From: Opisthocomus hoazin | Taxonomy: Eukaryota; Chordata; Aves; Opisthocomiformes; Opisthocomidae | NCBI RefSeq assembly: GCF_030867145.1 | Contig: NC_134427.1 | Location: forward strand, 19,941,001-20,005,000 | Direction: 5' to 3' | Length of the DNA: 64,000 bases | Shown: positions 51,704 through 64,000 of the stretch, one piece after another | Layout of the letters: each line of letters begins with the position of its first letter | Position numbering within the stretch: position 1 is the stretch's first letter | Notes under the pieces: generated by a model | What the model saw: the letters and a program-made list of their open reading frames with translations, nothing else | The model's database searches: none | What the model was told of the DNA's origin: nothing | Translations under genes and position numbers: made by a program

Positions 51704-52053
51704 CTGGAGACCACAGCCTGGTGACCACCCTCTGGAGGCCACCACCTGGAGACCACTGCCTGGAGACCACCACCTGGAGACCATCCTCTGAAGACCACCA
51801 CCTGAAAACCACTGCGTGGTGACCATTCTCTGGAGACTGCTGTGTGGTGACCAGTGCCTGGAGACCACCCTCTGGAGACCGTCTTCTGAAGACCATCCTC
51901 TGGAGACCACCATGTGGTGACCACCACCTGGAGACCACCACCTGGAGACCACTGCCTGGTGACCACCCGCTGGAGACCATCCTCTGGAGACCACTACCTG
52001 GAGACCACCCGCTGGAGACCAGCACCTGGTGACCACCTGCTGGAGACCACCGA
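51704..52053 (+). repeat. 14-bp minisatellite, 25 copies
   Basis: Consensus CTGGAGACCACCAC repeated 25 times in exactly 350 bp, with no insertion or deletion between units. Variation is concentrated in the last four positions of the unit and in CTGGAG versus CTGGTG or GTGGTG. Units that end in AC create CACCTG at the junction with the next unit, about seven times. Because 14 is not a multiple of 3, each frame reads the same 14-residue pattern, which yields overlapping long open frames on both strands that are not genes. Confidence 0.97.
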
Positions 52054-55000
52054 GCTGTGTCTGAGACCCCCATGGTCTTCACTCAGAACACAAGAAACAG
52101 GCTCTCCGTCAGCAGCCCTGACGAGAGCAACTGCGATTACTCACGGTGCGGTTCAGAAAGCCCGAGGCCACAAATATCGCCGTGATTCATGGAAGCGTTT
52201 GCCAGATGGTTTTACATCTTTTGGAGTCTGAGGCTTCTTCAGGAGAGAACTAGCCCAGAATAACTAGCTCTTGACAGGACACATGGCTGCTTCCTAACAA
52301 CGTGTAAAGAAGAAACATTTCATGCCCCATCTACGCTGAGCAGACATCCAGCACCATCCTCCCCCAGCCTGTATGTAGTGGGACAGAGTGTGAAAAAAGC
52401 ACAATTACAAAACAAGCCACAGCTATATTTAGTAATGAGAGTTTGCTCCTATGAAAAACAACGCCTTGCAGGAGGCCAAAAATTTTCCAGCAACAACTGC
52501 GCATGCCGTGTGGATGTTAGATTTAATAGCGCTCATTCTCGGAGAAGCAAAAAGCGCGTCGCTTCCTTAGCTGGAGGCTGAACGGAATCGCTCTGTGGCT
52601 TGCACTTTGCTCGGGCTGTATGAATTTTAGGGCAGTCCATTATTACTCTCACTTTGTTCTAATTTGTTTCATCCCCCATCATTTTGCTTAGTGTCGAATC
52701 ATCACTAATGAGAGGGCCTGGATTGTGCAAGATGCCCAAGGGCATATCTGTTTCATACAGACTACATTTTTTTTTTTTAATCATCTAACCTGCCTGTGCT
52801 TAGGAAAGGTTAGGCAAACAAACTTGCTGCAGATTTTGTTCCCAGCTAAAACACTGACACATTACCCTATTTCCTGAATCTTTCTCGTAAATAGTACATG
52901 TGTAAGAGAATATATCTGTAATTTCTTCCAACTATTTTATACTTCCTATCGTCTCTGGGCTGGGATTTCCCTGCTAGCACGTGAGGCAGCGCGTCTCGTG
53001 CGGAAGCAGCTGGAGCGCTGGCACGGCCGCGGCGACCAAGCTAGCACAGTCCGCTGCTTCCAGCGGCGGCTGCTCATCTCCTGGGAAGGCGACCAGTTCT
53101 GCAGCTCAGAGACTTTTAACTGAAAGGAGTCTATTTCTGCTCCTGATAGACAAATTAATGGAAGAGAAATCCAGTTGATTTCTTAGTCCACATAAGCTTC
53201 TGCCATCTACAGCTTGATGCAGTTCCACAGTTGAACTTCATGCTGGGTGAAAATCACTGCTGTGTCTGTTGAGCCTTCTGTCTGGTATTGCCATTTGATG
53301 TCCCTTGACTTCTGAGTTAATTAACTGTGAATTGTCATTCTCTCTTGACCGTCTCCGTGCCACTCCTTGTTTTGTAGGTTTGTATCACAGATGCCTTGCA
53401 CCGCTACCCCTCTTCTAGGCTGACAAGTCTAACGGTTTCTAGGTGCAGTTTCATAGTGCCTCCAACAGATTGAAGTCGGAGCTCCCAAGTCTCTACCTCA
53501 GACTGCACATTCTTGCTCCCAAATGGACTGCAAGTGCTCCAGGTTGTGCAGTGAAACTCTTCCCTCACCTCTTCCTTTGTGCCCTCCCTGTTGGAGACCT
53601 TACCAAGCCATGGGACCTCCTTATCGACCCCTTCTTGCCCCTGGACAAACTGGCCTGGTGTGCCACAGTGAGGAGCTCATTGGGGAGTCCTGGTGCCTGC
53701 GGGGCTTGTCCACTCGTGGCCCCTAGCTGGGCACCACTGAATGACACCCAGGTTCAGGGGCGTTGCTGGGGCTGCTCAGCAGAGTGCTTTGTTTCAGGAG
53801 GACGAACATCTAAGTCAAAGAACTGAGTTCAGCGAAGCTGGAAACAAATTTTGGTTCATTACAATCTAAGGAAAAAACATAACCTGTCAGGTTATAGTTA
53901 GAATAATGAGTCCTAAAATTAAACTTATTACAGGGAGGGTATCCAAGCGAAGAGTCAGATGTGCTTTGTTCTGTGGAGGCTTTAGAAACGGCGCTATGGG
54001 AAACCTTCCCCTAGCTACAAGCGTGCAAATGCCTAACTGAATTATGTAGCAGCTGCTCTTTTATTTGTCGTAAGAAATAATTATGTTTAAGCTAGTTCTT
54101 TGAACGCTTTCAAAAATTCTTTTTTGAAAGCAAAGCAGAAGCAGATTTATTTGCTCTCTAGAAATAAAGCTATGGCCAACTAGCAGTAGCCTGAGGAGAA
54201 GTGGAATGCTTCCAAAGGGTTCAAAACAGGTAGCTAAGAGAAGCACACCTATTGTCAGAAAGCTTACGTTGACTACAAGAGCTCAGAAACACCTTTGCAA
54301 ACATTTTAGGAGCCCACAAACCAAATTTAAAACTGCCTTTATGTGACAGTGTGTCACATTGTCTCTAAAACCAAATCTGACTGAAAGGATTCTCGTTTTC
54401 TCCCGTGTTGCAACTGCTTTGTGTCTTCCCAGTAAGAAAACCCCAGCAGTGGTCTCTGGGGAATGTGATCAGTCTAACAGAACTTCCCAGACAGCACAGC
54501 TGTTTTGTACCAGCGCTAATTTTTATCATTATCAGAGAGGTCACAAAGAAGCGGGAGAAAGGTATGTTGAGAAGAGACCAAGGCCAGTCGGGAAGTTCTC
54601 TGGTTTTCACCCGTGATTCAGGGCAAGCTTGGAAACAGTCAACAGCTTCTCACCTCATTCCTGATACCAGCAGAGGGGTTGCATAATGTTAGCACTTTTA
54701 ATCTAAGTAATAAATCAATATTTGGAGCCCCGCGCCTTGTTTGTTTATAGCAGGAGCAGTTACTAGTGAAATCAACTATTTCTTTGATACAATCCTGTTT
54801 CTTCACAGAGCGTACAGATAGAACCAAAACAACGGAAACCAAATTTTGTACACAAACTTTGCCATTTTGTAGCAAGCACTCTCCAAAAAAAGTTGCCTCA
54901 GTTTTGTCTCAGGCTGGTACAGTTTTAATATATTCCTTTTTCTGTTTTGCTTTTTTTTTTTAAATTGTATTTCTGCTACTTCTCAATAAACTTGGAGCAC

Positions 55001-58000
55001 ATCACAAGAAGCCGAAGCACATTAGACCCCCACGTTAACTCTGCTCATCAGGAGTAACATGCCTTTGTGCACGCTAGGTCTGTTTAAACCGACGCTCAGG
55101 TTTTACAAGAAAACGCAGCAAAACCAACATAGCTGTCAGTGATAGGCATTTGGTGACACGAAGGGTTACTGAGCTCTCCAGAGAGGTGCGTTTCAAGGAG
55201 GAATTTCCAGTAGGGGGAACTGAGGGGTGGCCTGCTGGGCCTATTTCCATGTGTGTGAATTGTTTTGTTCTTTGATGCTTTTTGTTCAAGCTAGTTCCAT
55301 TGCCTTCTTACCCGTATACGTGAAGTCAGGTTGGAAATTATCTACAAATCTGTTTATAACAGTTGCCATAAAATAACAGATTTCTATATTCTACATGAAG
55401 AATAAAGAAATCTTTATCACGTCTAGGATCTACAGCCAACATACTGGGCCTCTTAGGGAAGGAGCAGGGGGAAAGCAAGGACAAAGTTTGATAGGTCTTC
55501 TGAGCTAAAAAGCTTTAATCAGTTTTGTTACCTGATCTACACAAATACGACTTCTGATTCTGAGTCATTATGTAGGAAAATGTATGGCAGCGTGCATGCG
55601 TTGGACACATCCTTGCATTACGTGATGAAATTTTTGTGGCATATTCCATGCATGAAACAGAAACATGTGCCTGCTTGCAGACATAACATTTGTGTTCTGT
55701 AAAAACAGCCCATTCCTTACCTGCTCAGATCCCTGCAGCATTCAGAGCGATTTTCTTTTCCAGAGGTAACACCTGACAGTAACTTGCTGCCTGCTTAGGC
55801 AGCAAGAGAGACAGCTTATTGTGGTACCACCCAGGTGCCGATCAGGCCCCACACCACCTAAGTACCTGCAGCATTTCAGAGGCTGGGATACACTCAATTA
55901 ATTCACCAGATACCTGCAGTAGGTATCGATAGGTACAGCCCAGCAGGCTTCAAGGTTCCATAGCCCTGAGAGCAGACGCGTTCACGGGTTTGCGTCTGGA
56001 TTTTGATTCTTTCACCCAAGCTGGCACCTGGTTATTTAATGATCTCGGGTCAAATCAGTGCTGCCTAGACAGTACCGTTGACATCGGGAGGTTTGCACAC
56101 CACATAAAGTCAAAGGAGAATGCAGTTTCAGTGATGTCTCACTGTATGGTCTAACTGAAAAGCTTTAGAGCCATAGAACCTAAATAGGATGCTATACGGA
56201 CGTGGAATTCCTGACCAAAGAATACACCTTTTAAGAAAGGAAAGCAGTATTGACAGAGATGTTTCTGATCTATCTAGGGAAAGATCGGGCGCTCTAAATT
56301 GAATTTTGCTGGTGCAAGCATTTAAATGTCTTACTAGTAGAGCAGATGCAACTGTACAATCATTAGATCACTGTACGAAACAAAGTACCTAAAATTGATT
56401 TTCTGGACTTTAGAGGGAACTTGGAACAGTCATTACAGGAAGGACTTCAAGTCATTCTCGCATAACAGAACATGTTCTCGTGCTGCCTAGAGACATTCAA
56501 AAGAAAGAAAATAAAATGCCATAAAAAGGAAATGTTTTCTTAATTTTTCACAGGATCCAGTCTGAAGTGCACAACCACAGTTTGCAATAGCCATAATAGG
56601 CCAGGCTTACTATAAGGAGCCCGTTGGATTAGGATAGATTATGGCTAAAAATATGGCTAAATAATTGTCTTCTTCTGGTCTGTTCCACACTCTCCTCATC
56701 AGGATCTCTTGAGTCTTACAGCTTCCTTTAAGGGAATCACAACATTTTAAACACCATGGTGCCCTAATTTAGTATGAAACCTTTTGGGGAATTCATCAGA
56801 GCAAAGACTAAAGTTCAGTGAGGACCCCCGACCTCAATGCTTTTTTCTATTTCCGTGTGCCGCCACAGCAGAAGTTCGTCTTGCCAGACACGGCAAGGCC
56901 AGCCTCCTAATCGATGCTTTTTTCCACAGGTAGATTTTTTTGTGTGTGTTTAGAACCAAGATAGCAAAAAAGATCATTTGTTCGCCTTAGCTTTGTTCTA
57001 ATTTGTCATCTGAGCTCAATTTTTATAAAAATATGAATAACACAAGCCCAAATCACATATGCCTGTGGACTGGCTGCCACTTCAAGTACATTTCTGAGGA
57101 ATATGTAATCGGCAAGTGCTGACAGTATCCCCTGCTGGGCTCCCGTACAAAGTGTTCTCACCGTCGCATGTGCACACACTCCTCCGAATTTGTAATGTGA
57201 GGAGTAATGTTGGTAAGACTGGAATGACTCAACTGACTGCTTATCTGTTTGTAGTCATTCCTGTAAGTTCGAGGGGCAAATATACAGCAGTAGATTTGCA
57301 TGAAGGACAGACATAATCTTCCGTCCAAAGCATGTTTTGGTGCATGAAGGGATACTTACTTATTTTAGAATAGCTGTCTTCCCGTGTAACAATTTAATGA
57401 TTACACAAAGATTAAATGGTGCGTTTCTTTGTTTATTGATGCTTCATTTCTTAAAGCAAAAAACATAAATCAGCTCGTAGTCCTTAACACTGACAGACGA
57501 TGAGCTCTTTTCTATACTTATTCATGTAAAATCACATCTGAGACTAATTTCTGAAAATTATTTGGGGATAAATTGACAACCTACTTATGCAAGTCTCATA
57601 AAATCTTTAGTTGTGAACTCCCTTGTGTGTTTTTTTTAAACAAACTGTAAATGACTCTTGGAACATCTGTTTCTATGATTAAACACTCCTATAAGAATCA
57701 GAACGAACTGATCCTGCTTTCACCAGATATACTTGCTTTTTGTTTTGGAGATCGCTGTGCCCAGAAGGTAAAATTACGGTGTCACAACACAAAACTCCAG
57801 CCCAAAGACAGAGGTATTAGATATGCTTTGCAGCAACTAGGTAGCCTTCCAGCCTTAAAATACTCTACACATGCTGTCAACATTACAGCAAGCTGCCAGT
57901 CTGCCCTGACATGCTCCAGCCGCTCTGCTTCAGCTTGTTGCTGAGCTGGCACGGGACTCCTTATGAGATAGTCCTGCAGCTTCCATTCTCCCTGTCATCA

Positions 58001-61000
58001 TTTACAAGATGGAGTGGCTGCCACTCTCATTTACCCAGCTTGTCAAAATGTCAGGGGTTTTCTGGAATTCAGATTATATTATTTTCATTCTGTCTTTGCA
58101 GCAAAACTTCCAGTCGTGTCTTGTTTTTTCTAGCACAACTTCTTTCTTCAGAGGCTGATTGATTGCTGCATCATTTCCCATCAGTCCAGCAGAATGGCCT
58201 CAGCAGCACTGTGGACCATTGAAAAAAGAACACAGATTCCAGGAGAAGAGCCTTTAAAATGTTACTCTTTTTTTCTCGGTCACCTTTTGCAGACCCTTTA
58301 GAAGTCACCCACAGAACACTCCCCACATTTATCTCTCCCATCCCCATTTGGCTGTATGGGCTCTTGCTTACATGGACAAAGGTACCAGACTAACAGGTTC
58401 CTACCTCCTTGTTAGCATTTTTCGGTCAACAAGTCAACATTTCTTTTGCATAGGAACTTCACTGTCAACGTCTTTGGGTCTAAACTGATCTGTTTCTGTT
58501 CATGGACATCTGTGGGACACAAAATGTCCATCCGTGAAAAGAAAGAAGTGACATACAAAGATGAGACGTATACTTTAACACAGTGTCTTTCAAACAGATA
58601 TTTGAATTCTTAACTTAAAAAGTACTCGCCGTGAGATCGAGGATTTGACTTGGCACTCAGATTTGTAGAGTAAAGGCACTTTTAATGCAGAGTCCATGTG
58701 AACTTCAGTCTGCAACACTGCAGTGAAGTTAACAAAACTGTGACTGTTTTAAATGCTTGCACTTGTGACATTGACTTCCCTTTTGCTGTTGAACAGAAGA
58801 GAATTCTACTTACACAATCTGTTCGTCGTATCAGAACTACTTGCACATGCTGTTCCGCAGGTTTATAAGTAATGTCATATATGCAAGAAATATTAGTAAG
58901 AATATGCTTCATGTACTCAATCCTAATGACTATGCTTCCACTTCTGTCAGTAGTTCTATTACAAGTTGATTCCTGGAGCCAATTATTGAATTTATTCACA
59001 TGGCACTCTATATGCAAATTGATCGCAGAAATAATTGTTACTGTCGTATAGAAGAAGCAAACGCTTGTGAATGAAACCTAGGTCTGAATATTCGCAGGCG
59101 CTGGAGCTGAGCTGGGGAGCGACTGCAGCCTGAGGTGTTCTCTGCTCCCGCTGGTCTTGTACTCAGAATTCAAAACTGCCTGAAAGTAGACACCATCACG
59201 TTATCCGTAACGGTATCTGGCTCCAAAGGCCAGCTCCGATATCAGCATTACAGGCGGCTGACAAATACCACGATAACAGTTTCTTTTTGTTCGGGTGAAT
59301 AGTATCACTTACAGACCGATTTTCCTACTGGACAATGATCGTTAAGAAAGATGATGCTAGGGGAGTTTCAGCTTTAGCCCATGTTGCCCAAATAATTTAA
59401 CTTCTTCATTAATATACAATAGAAGCATCTTCAAATAAAAGACTTGTAGCAGTTTGAGAAAATTAGAAGGTAATGCAAAAACAGGCAGGGTAACAAAAGG
59501 ACATTACGTTCACCAGAGGAACAGCCTGCGCAATTCCATCTCTTACCAAGTTTTGGAATACGATTTTCATGACTTGTTCCAACTTTATCACTGGACCTAA
59601 CAAGAGAAGTTACTCTTCACAGGCTTTGCCTTGCTTATCTTCTGATTATCACGGCCACAAGCAGCACTATGGCTTTTTTTGCTGTCAGCGTTATTGATCA
59701 GTATTTGCAGTAGACACCCTTCAGGAGAAAAGTCAAGAGTGGCATCAGTCTTAGCTTAGGACAACGGAGCACAGCAGTGGTAGCGTCTTTCCTCTTCACG
59801 GTGTAAGTATCAGTTCTGCCTGCAGAGGTTGTTCAGCAAGCTCTGGAAACCCCAAGTGCAGAGTATGTAGTGGAGGACTATGTGCTAGTTCTCGGAATTT
59901 GAAGGGTTGCTTAAAACCAAGCAGGTATATTTCCAAGATATATTTTCACACTGGATTTCTGTATGTTCAGGTAAGCTCTGAACTCCAAAAATACCAGCTA
60001 CATCTGCCTTGGGCTGGTGTAGTAAGTTCATTCCTTCTTATGAGCAGATTTCACAAATTCTATCATTTGGAGCACATCACAGAACGTAATTTCACTCTTT
60101 TCCCTTTTTATCTCTGCTATCGAAGTTCGGTTTATATGTGAACACACTCCTTTATAAAGTCATTTGCTCTGACTATTTCTTTTTCCTTATGAATCCAGCC
60201 TGCAATCAGCTTCCATTGAACTTAACTGCAAACGTCCAGTGCCGTCACAGGGAACGTGTTGGTGTCCGTGCTCCCCACTGGAGCCCTGGCTGGCTGGGAG
60301 GAGGGGGCAGACCATCCCTCAGACATCCCACAAGCTTTGCAATGCTTTTTGAGCAGCTGGAGTGCAAACAGCTGGTTCTAAATGCTGCAGAACTGTTAAA
60401 ACACCTTGAGCAGAAAGCTTCCAAGGCAATTAATCAGGAAAGACCATGATTCAGCAGTCAGCTTCAAACCAGGGCTCTTCCTGCGCAGGAGGAACGATGT
60501 CGCGTTTTCCAGTGACAGAGGAAACTCCTTCTTTATAGTGACCCAATTCCAGCATCCCTGGGTTTGTCAGTCTGTCTGTCTGTCTGTTTGTTTTTCAATG
60601 AACTCCAGAAAAAGCAAGCGTTAGCTAGAGATCATGGGTAAAGGAGAAAAAAAGAAAGGAAGCCCAGCAATGTCTTTTTAGATTAGGAACCTTCAAATAT
60701 AAAGAAAGGGACAGAAGTGGTGTTTGAGGCTACCCATCCCACAGCAGCACCACTGGAAACAGGTCTGAGCCCACGGCCCCGCACAGCCCGGCCCTATGCT
60801 GAAAGGACTTGCGTTTGGACTCCGATGGGTGAGTAAATGCAAACGTCGAATCACGAGAGTCCGTTTTCAGCTTGTTAATGGGAAATCTTTTAGAAACCAG
60901 TACCTGGAGGATCTGTAAGATACAGACATAGTTTTTAGGCAGTCTGTGTGTATGTTGGATAGACTTTGCAACCTACATGTCATTTACCTTTCCGTAGTAG

Positions 61001-64000
61001 AAACCAGCCTTTCTTCATCTGGAATTTTGGCGTCACTTTTAACTCCTAAGAAACGTTCACTCAGCGATTCATTCTTTGGGACACAGATCCTTTGTCTTGG
61101 ACTGGCTGGTTTACTTTCAAAGTTACCTGTTAATCTTGCACAGTGGGGGCTTATTCCCTAAAATTAAAGCATGCAATTCATATTCCCTCTGGGAAGCAGT
61201 ATCAAAGAAACGAAAGAGCCGAGAACTTCCAGATGCGGCTTCTTCTCGTCACAGACCGCAAATCTAGATTGCTTGCAGATTTTGATCCCTGTTGTGTTCC
61301 CCATAAAGGGGGAGAAAAGGAACACGGGCAGCAACGCCACCGTGCTTTAATGAGCTGTGAGTGTAGTGATTGGCATCAGTAACCTCCAAGTTCTGCCACT
61401 AAAATAAACTGCTTATCCTTCCAATTTAGGGCTACTGGTAACTCAGAGATGCTGTGAAATTTTAGTAGGTAATGTCAATAATCTAATCTAAAGATGCATG
61501 AAGTGGTTATTACAACATGGAGTGGGGAGAAGACCCACTCCTGTGAGTTTCTTACTCAGCTGAGCAGAGAGCCTTTCTCCTTAGACGCTCGGGAGGTACT
61601 CAAATATCACCATGCCAAGTATGATGTAGAAACAAACCAACAAAACCGATGAGGTAAACTGGATTGTCAAAATACTCCCATTGTATTTTACTTCCAATAT
61701 TTTGAAAGGTAAATGTGAAACATTTTTTATGACTGAAAGTGGAGTGACATTGCTGACGTGGCTGACCACTACAGAACTGCTGTAGCTACCTACTCTGTTT
61801 TCAGTTTGATTTTATCTTGTCTGATTTGATTGTAATGTGGCATTCCAGTACGGGTCCGAATGACACCAGCATAAACTGTGCTCCTGAGTGTTGCTCTTCT
61901 CTCAATGTTCAGTCTATCCACAGTGGTACGGATGGCAACCAAACATTTAACTACAAGTTTTCACAACAGTGTCTGCAATACCTTGTAATTCCAGGTACCA
62001 TCTTTTATCAAAATGCTTCTTAGTATTAGCCCATAAAGTACAGAGAATGTAGAAATATTGAAACACCTCTGACTTTTGTACCACAATTAGGAAGTCTGAA
62101 ACTTCAGCTTGAGCATTTGACACAAGGCTTCTGAAGAGCAGAGAATTAAAGGCTACATCCTTATTCGGTGTCATGCTGACGTTCACTTCCTTTCCCAGAA
62201 ATGGCTGACCACAGGAGAGAAAGCCCATAGACTGAAATACTGCTGTGCAGAATCAAGAGTTACCCCTGTGAACAGCAGGTCTACTGAAGCCTACCTGTTT
62301 TTCTAAATAGATTTGAATTCCTAGCTCTTTTTCTTCCATGGATTCCTTGTTTAATAAGGGCTGACCTCTCATTGCACAACTTGCGCTGTTAATATAAAAG
62401 ATCATTCAGCATTGTTTGACATTTCCATGATAAACCAGGTTGCTGTGTGACTCTGCACATACAAATCCTGTATATATGAAATTTTGACCCAATATAAAAT
62501 TCTTTTCAAAAAAGCAAATTGATCTCAAGTTTAAAAACACCCTCAGGCCTTTAACTCGCTAAGTCACGTGTAGCTGTTCACACTGTCGTACAGAAGTCTT
62601 CTGGTGAACTTCAGCCCACGCACAGGGTTAAAAACAACATAAAGCTTGTGAGGTGGGGTGCCTTTTCCTCACAGAGCTTTTACAGTGAAGTCTTGGGTCA
62701 GTCCTTGCTGTCTTGTGAAAGAAGCTTTGTCCAGTGCCTCAGGTAGAAATTTCAGATGAGAAAGAACACACCAGTCTTAAATTTGTCCAGTAAATTGTCC
62801 AAATTTACTTGCAAAATTAGATTTATAATCGATGCTACTGTTTCTTCCTTTCACCCCTATTAATCATTTCAAATGTTAAACACTTTTATACTCCTCTCCA
62901 ATATGCTACAATGCATTTAAAATGCATATAGTACTTGCAGTATAGTGGAAGCACTACAAACAGAAATAACACTCTGATTTCCAGACATCTCCTTTTACTT
63001 CTGCTACTCATTTAACGGTCAGCCTGTCACTTAATTTCTGAGACTTCTATCCAATTTTCTATTTTTTATGCAGTAAAACCAGCAAATGCTACCTGAATGC
63101 AATTCCTATTACTTTACACCCCATGCACAAAATTTAGGACCTTTCACAATTCATCTTGCAAATCGACCTAATGAAACCTGGGGAAGCTATCACACAAAGC
63201 AAAAGAACAAGGACAGATATTTCCACAGAAGCAGGACTCCATGAGAACTGGATCAGGCACTTAATGAGCTTCCACTGACTTTAGCAGCACAGGGCTCTGT
63301 CCTTACTAAGAGGCCACCAACTTAGATGACTGAAATATTATCAAATATTATCAAATTAATCTCCAGTATGACCCCACTGACTTCTCTGGTGCCACACTGG
63401 GCACTAGTCTGGCCCAGAGGCTACAGCAAATGTTGGCACAAACGTAAGGGAGTTCAGGGAAAATGGTAGAGGATTTGTGATGAAGAGGAGGCTTAAACAG
63501 TTTTAAACCAACCACCCAAGATTTAACTTTAGACTAATTATTTTTCTATGGTATAACTTAACGGCAATTCCTCTTAATACTGGATGAAAAAATTTTAAAT
63601 AGGCTGGCCATATTCAGTACCACGGGAGGTCTACAGTAATAATACCAATCAAGCCTGATAATCTCATAAGTCTGTAGCTCTAAGACATTCCCCTGGGTGT
63701 TAGGCAATACGTTAGCCGAATACTGAACTGTGCAATTCGGGCAAATCAACAAATAAATACTTTTAGCAGAGCAAGATTAAAATGCCTGCCATTAGCCCAA
63801 AATAACCATAAATAAATGCTGTTACGTTTTTATCTAATCAACGTATTCCCAGAAGGATTCCTGCTTCCCCTCCCCAGTCTAGGTGAGAAACCTGAACCAG
63901 GATGTGTAATATTCAGTGATAACATCAAGTTTTCTAGGCCTGCCTGGAGGCGGAATGGGTGCCAGTGCTGGAGCCGATGAGTGGACTTTCAGAGAATTCT
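52054..64000. other. Region upstream of ACSL4 without recognised genes
   Basis: Twelve kilobases of mostly AT-rich DNA. In human the next gene on this side is TMEM164 on the opposite strand, but none of its coding sequence is visible here. No CR1 or LTR was recognised. Small features are a (GTCT)n run at about 60568-60590 and T tracts near 52770 and 54950. Confidence 0.5.

Noticed and set aside
51137-52082. Long overlapping open frames on both strands, up to 299 codons
   Set aside because: They are produced by the 14-bp minisatellite and the CpG island. All frames read the same repeated 14-residue pattern, and there is no start context or splice support.
53443-53826. 127-codon plus-strand frame that might be an exon of TMEM164
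   Set aside because: None of the TMEM164 membrane segments are present and the translation resembles no known family.

Overview
The window is vertebrate nuclear DNA from a bird. It has spliced genes with GT-AG introns, AT-rich introns, two CpG islands, five short CR1 LINE tails plus a CR1 reverse-transcriptase fragment, and a solo LTR that resembles avian ERVL-type LTRs. The pairing of KCNE5 and ACSL4 matches the gene order known from human Xq23, a block that lies on chromosome 4/4A in birds. The species cannot be named from sequence alone.

Layout, left to right. 1-~500: decayed CR1 reverse-transcriptase fragment (minus), cut by the window edge. 1603-1919: GT-rich microsatellite. ~2,880-3,935: CpG island holding the single-exon KCNE5 coding region (3372-3698, minus; 108 codons plus stop). 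3950-4400 and 5304-5504: two same-strand CR1 tails. ~5,500-10,270: gene-poor spacer. ~10,280-51,340: ACSL4 on the minus strand. Fourteen coding exons between 12000 and 26943 join in phase to give exactly 711 codons plus a stop. The 5' leader is inferred to run through a ~160-nt leader next to the ATG, a 40/47-nt candidate exon at 30339-30385, and a first exon in the CpG island ending at 51284. The ~21 kb first intron carries a CR1 tail, a solo LTR with a 5-bp target duplication, and a perfect 31-bp inverted repeat. 51704-52053: a 14-bp minisatellite, 25 copies without an indel, just upstream of the ACSL4 promoter. 52,054-64,000: no recognisable gene.

The two genes share orientation but not an obvious pathway. 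KCNE5 is a single-pass modulatory subunit of voltage-gated potassium channels. ACSL4 is a membrane-anchored long-chain acyl-CoA synthetase that prefers arachidonate-type polyunsaturated fatty acids. Both start in CpG islands.

I did not find a new multi-gene system. The most unusual signals are structural: the perfect hairpin at 47241-47321 with its A-B-A'-B' layout, the indel-free 14-bp minisatellite with recurrent CACCTG sites, and a cluster of direct and inverted repeats at 40819-40895.
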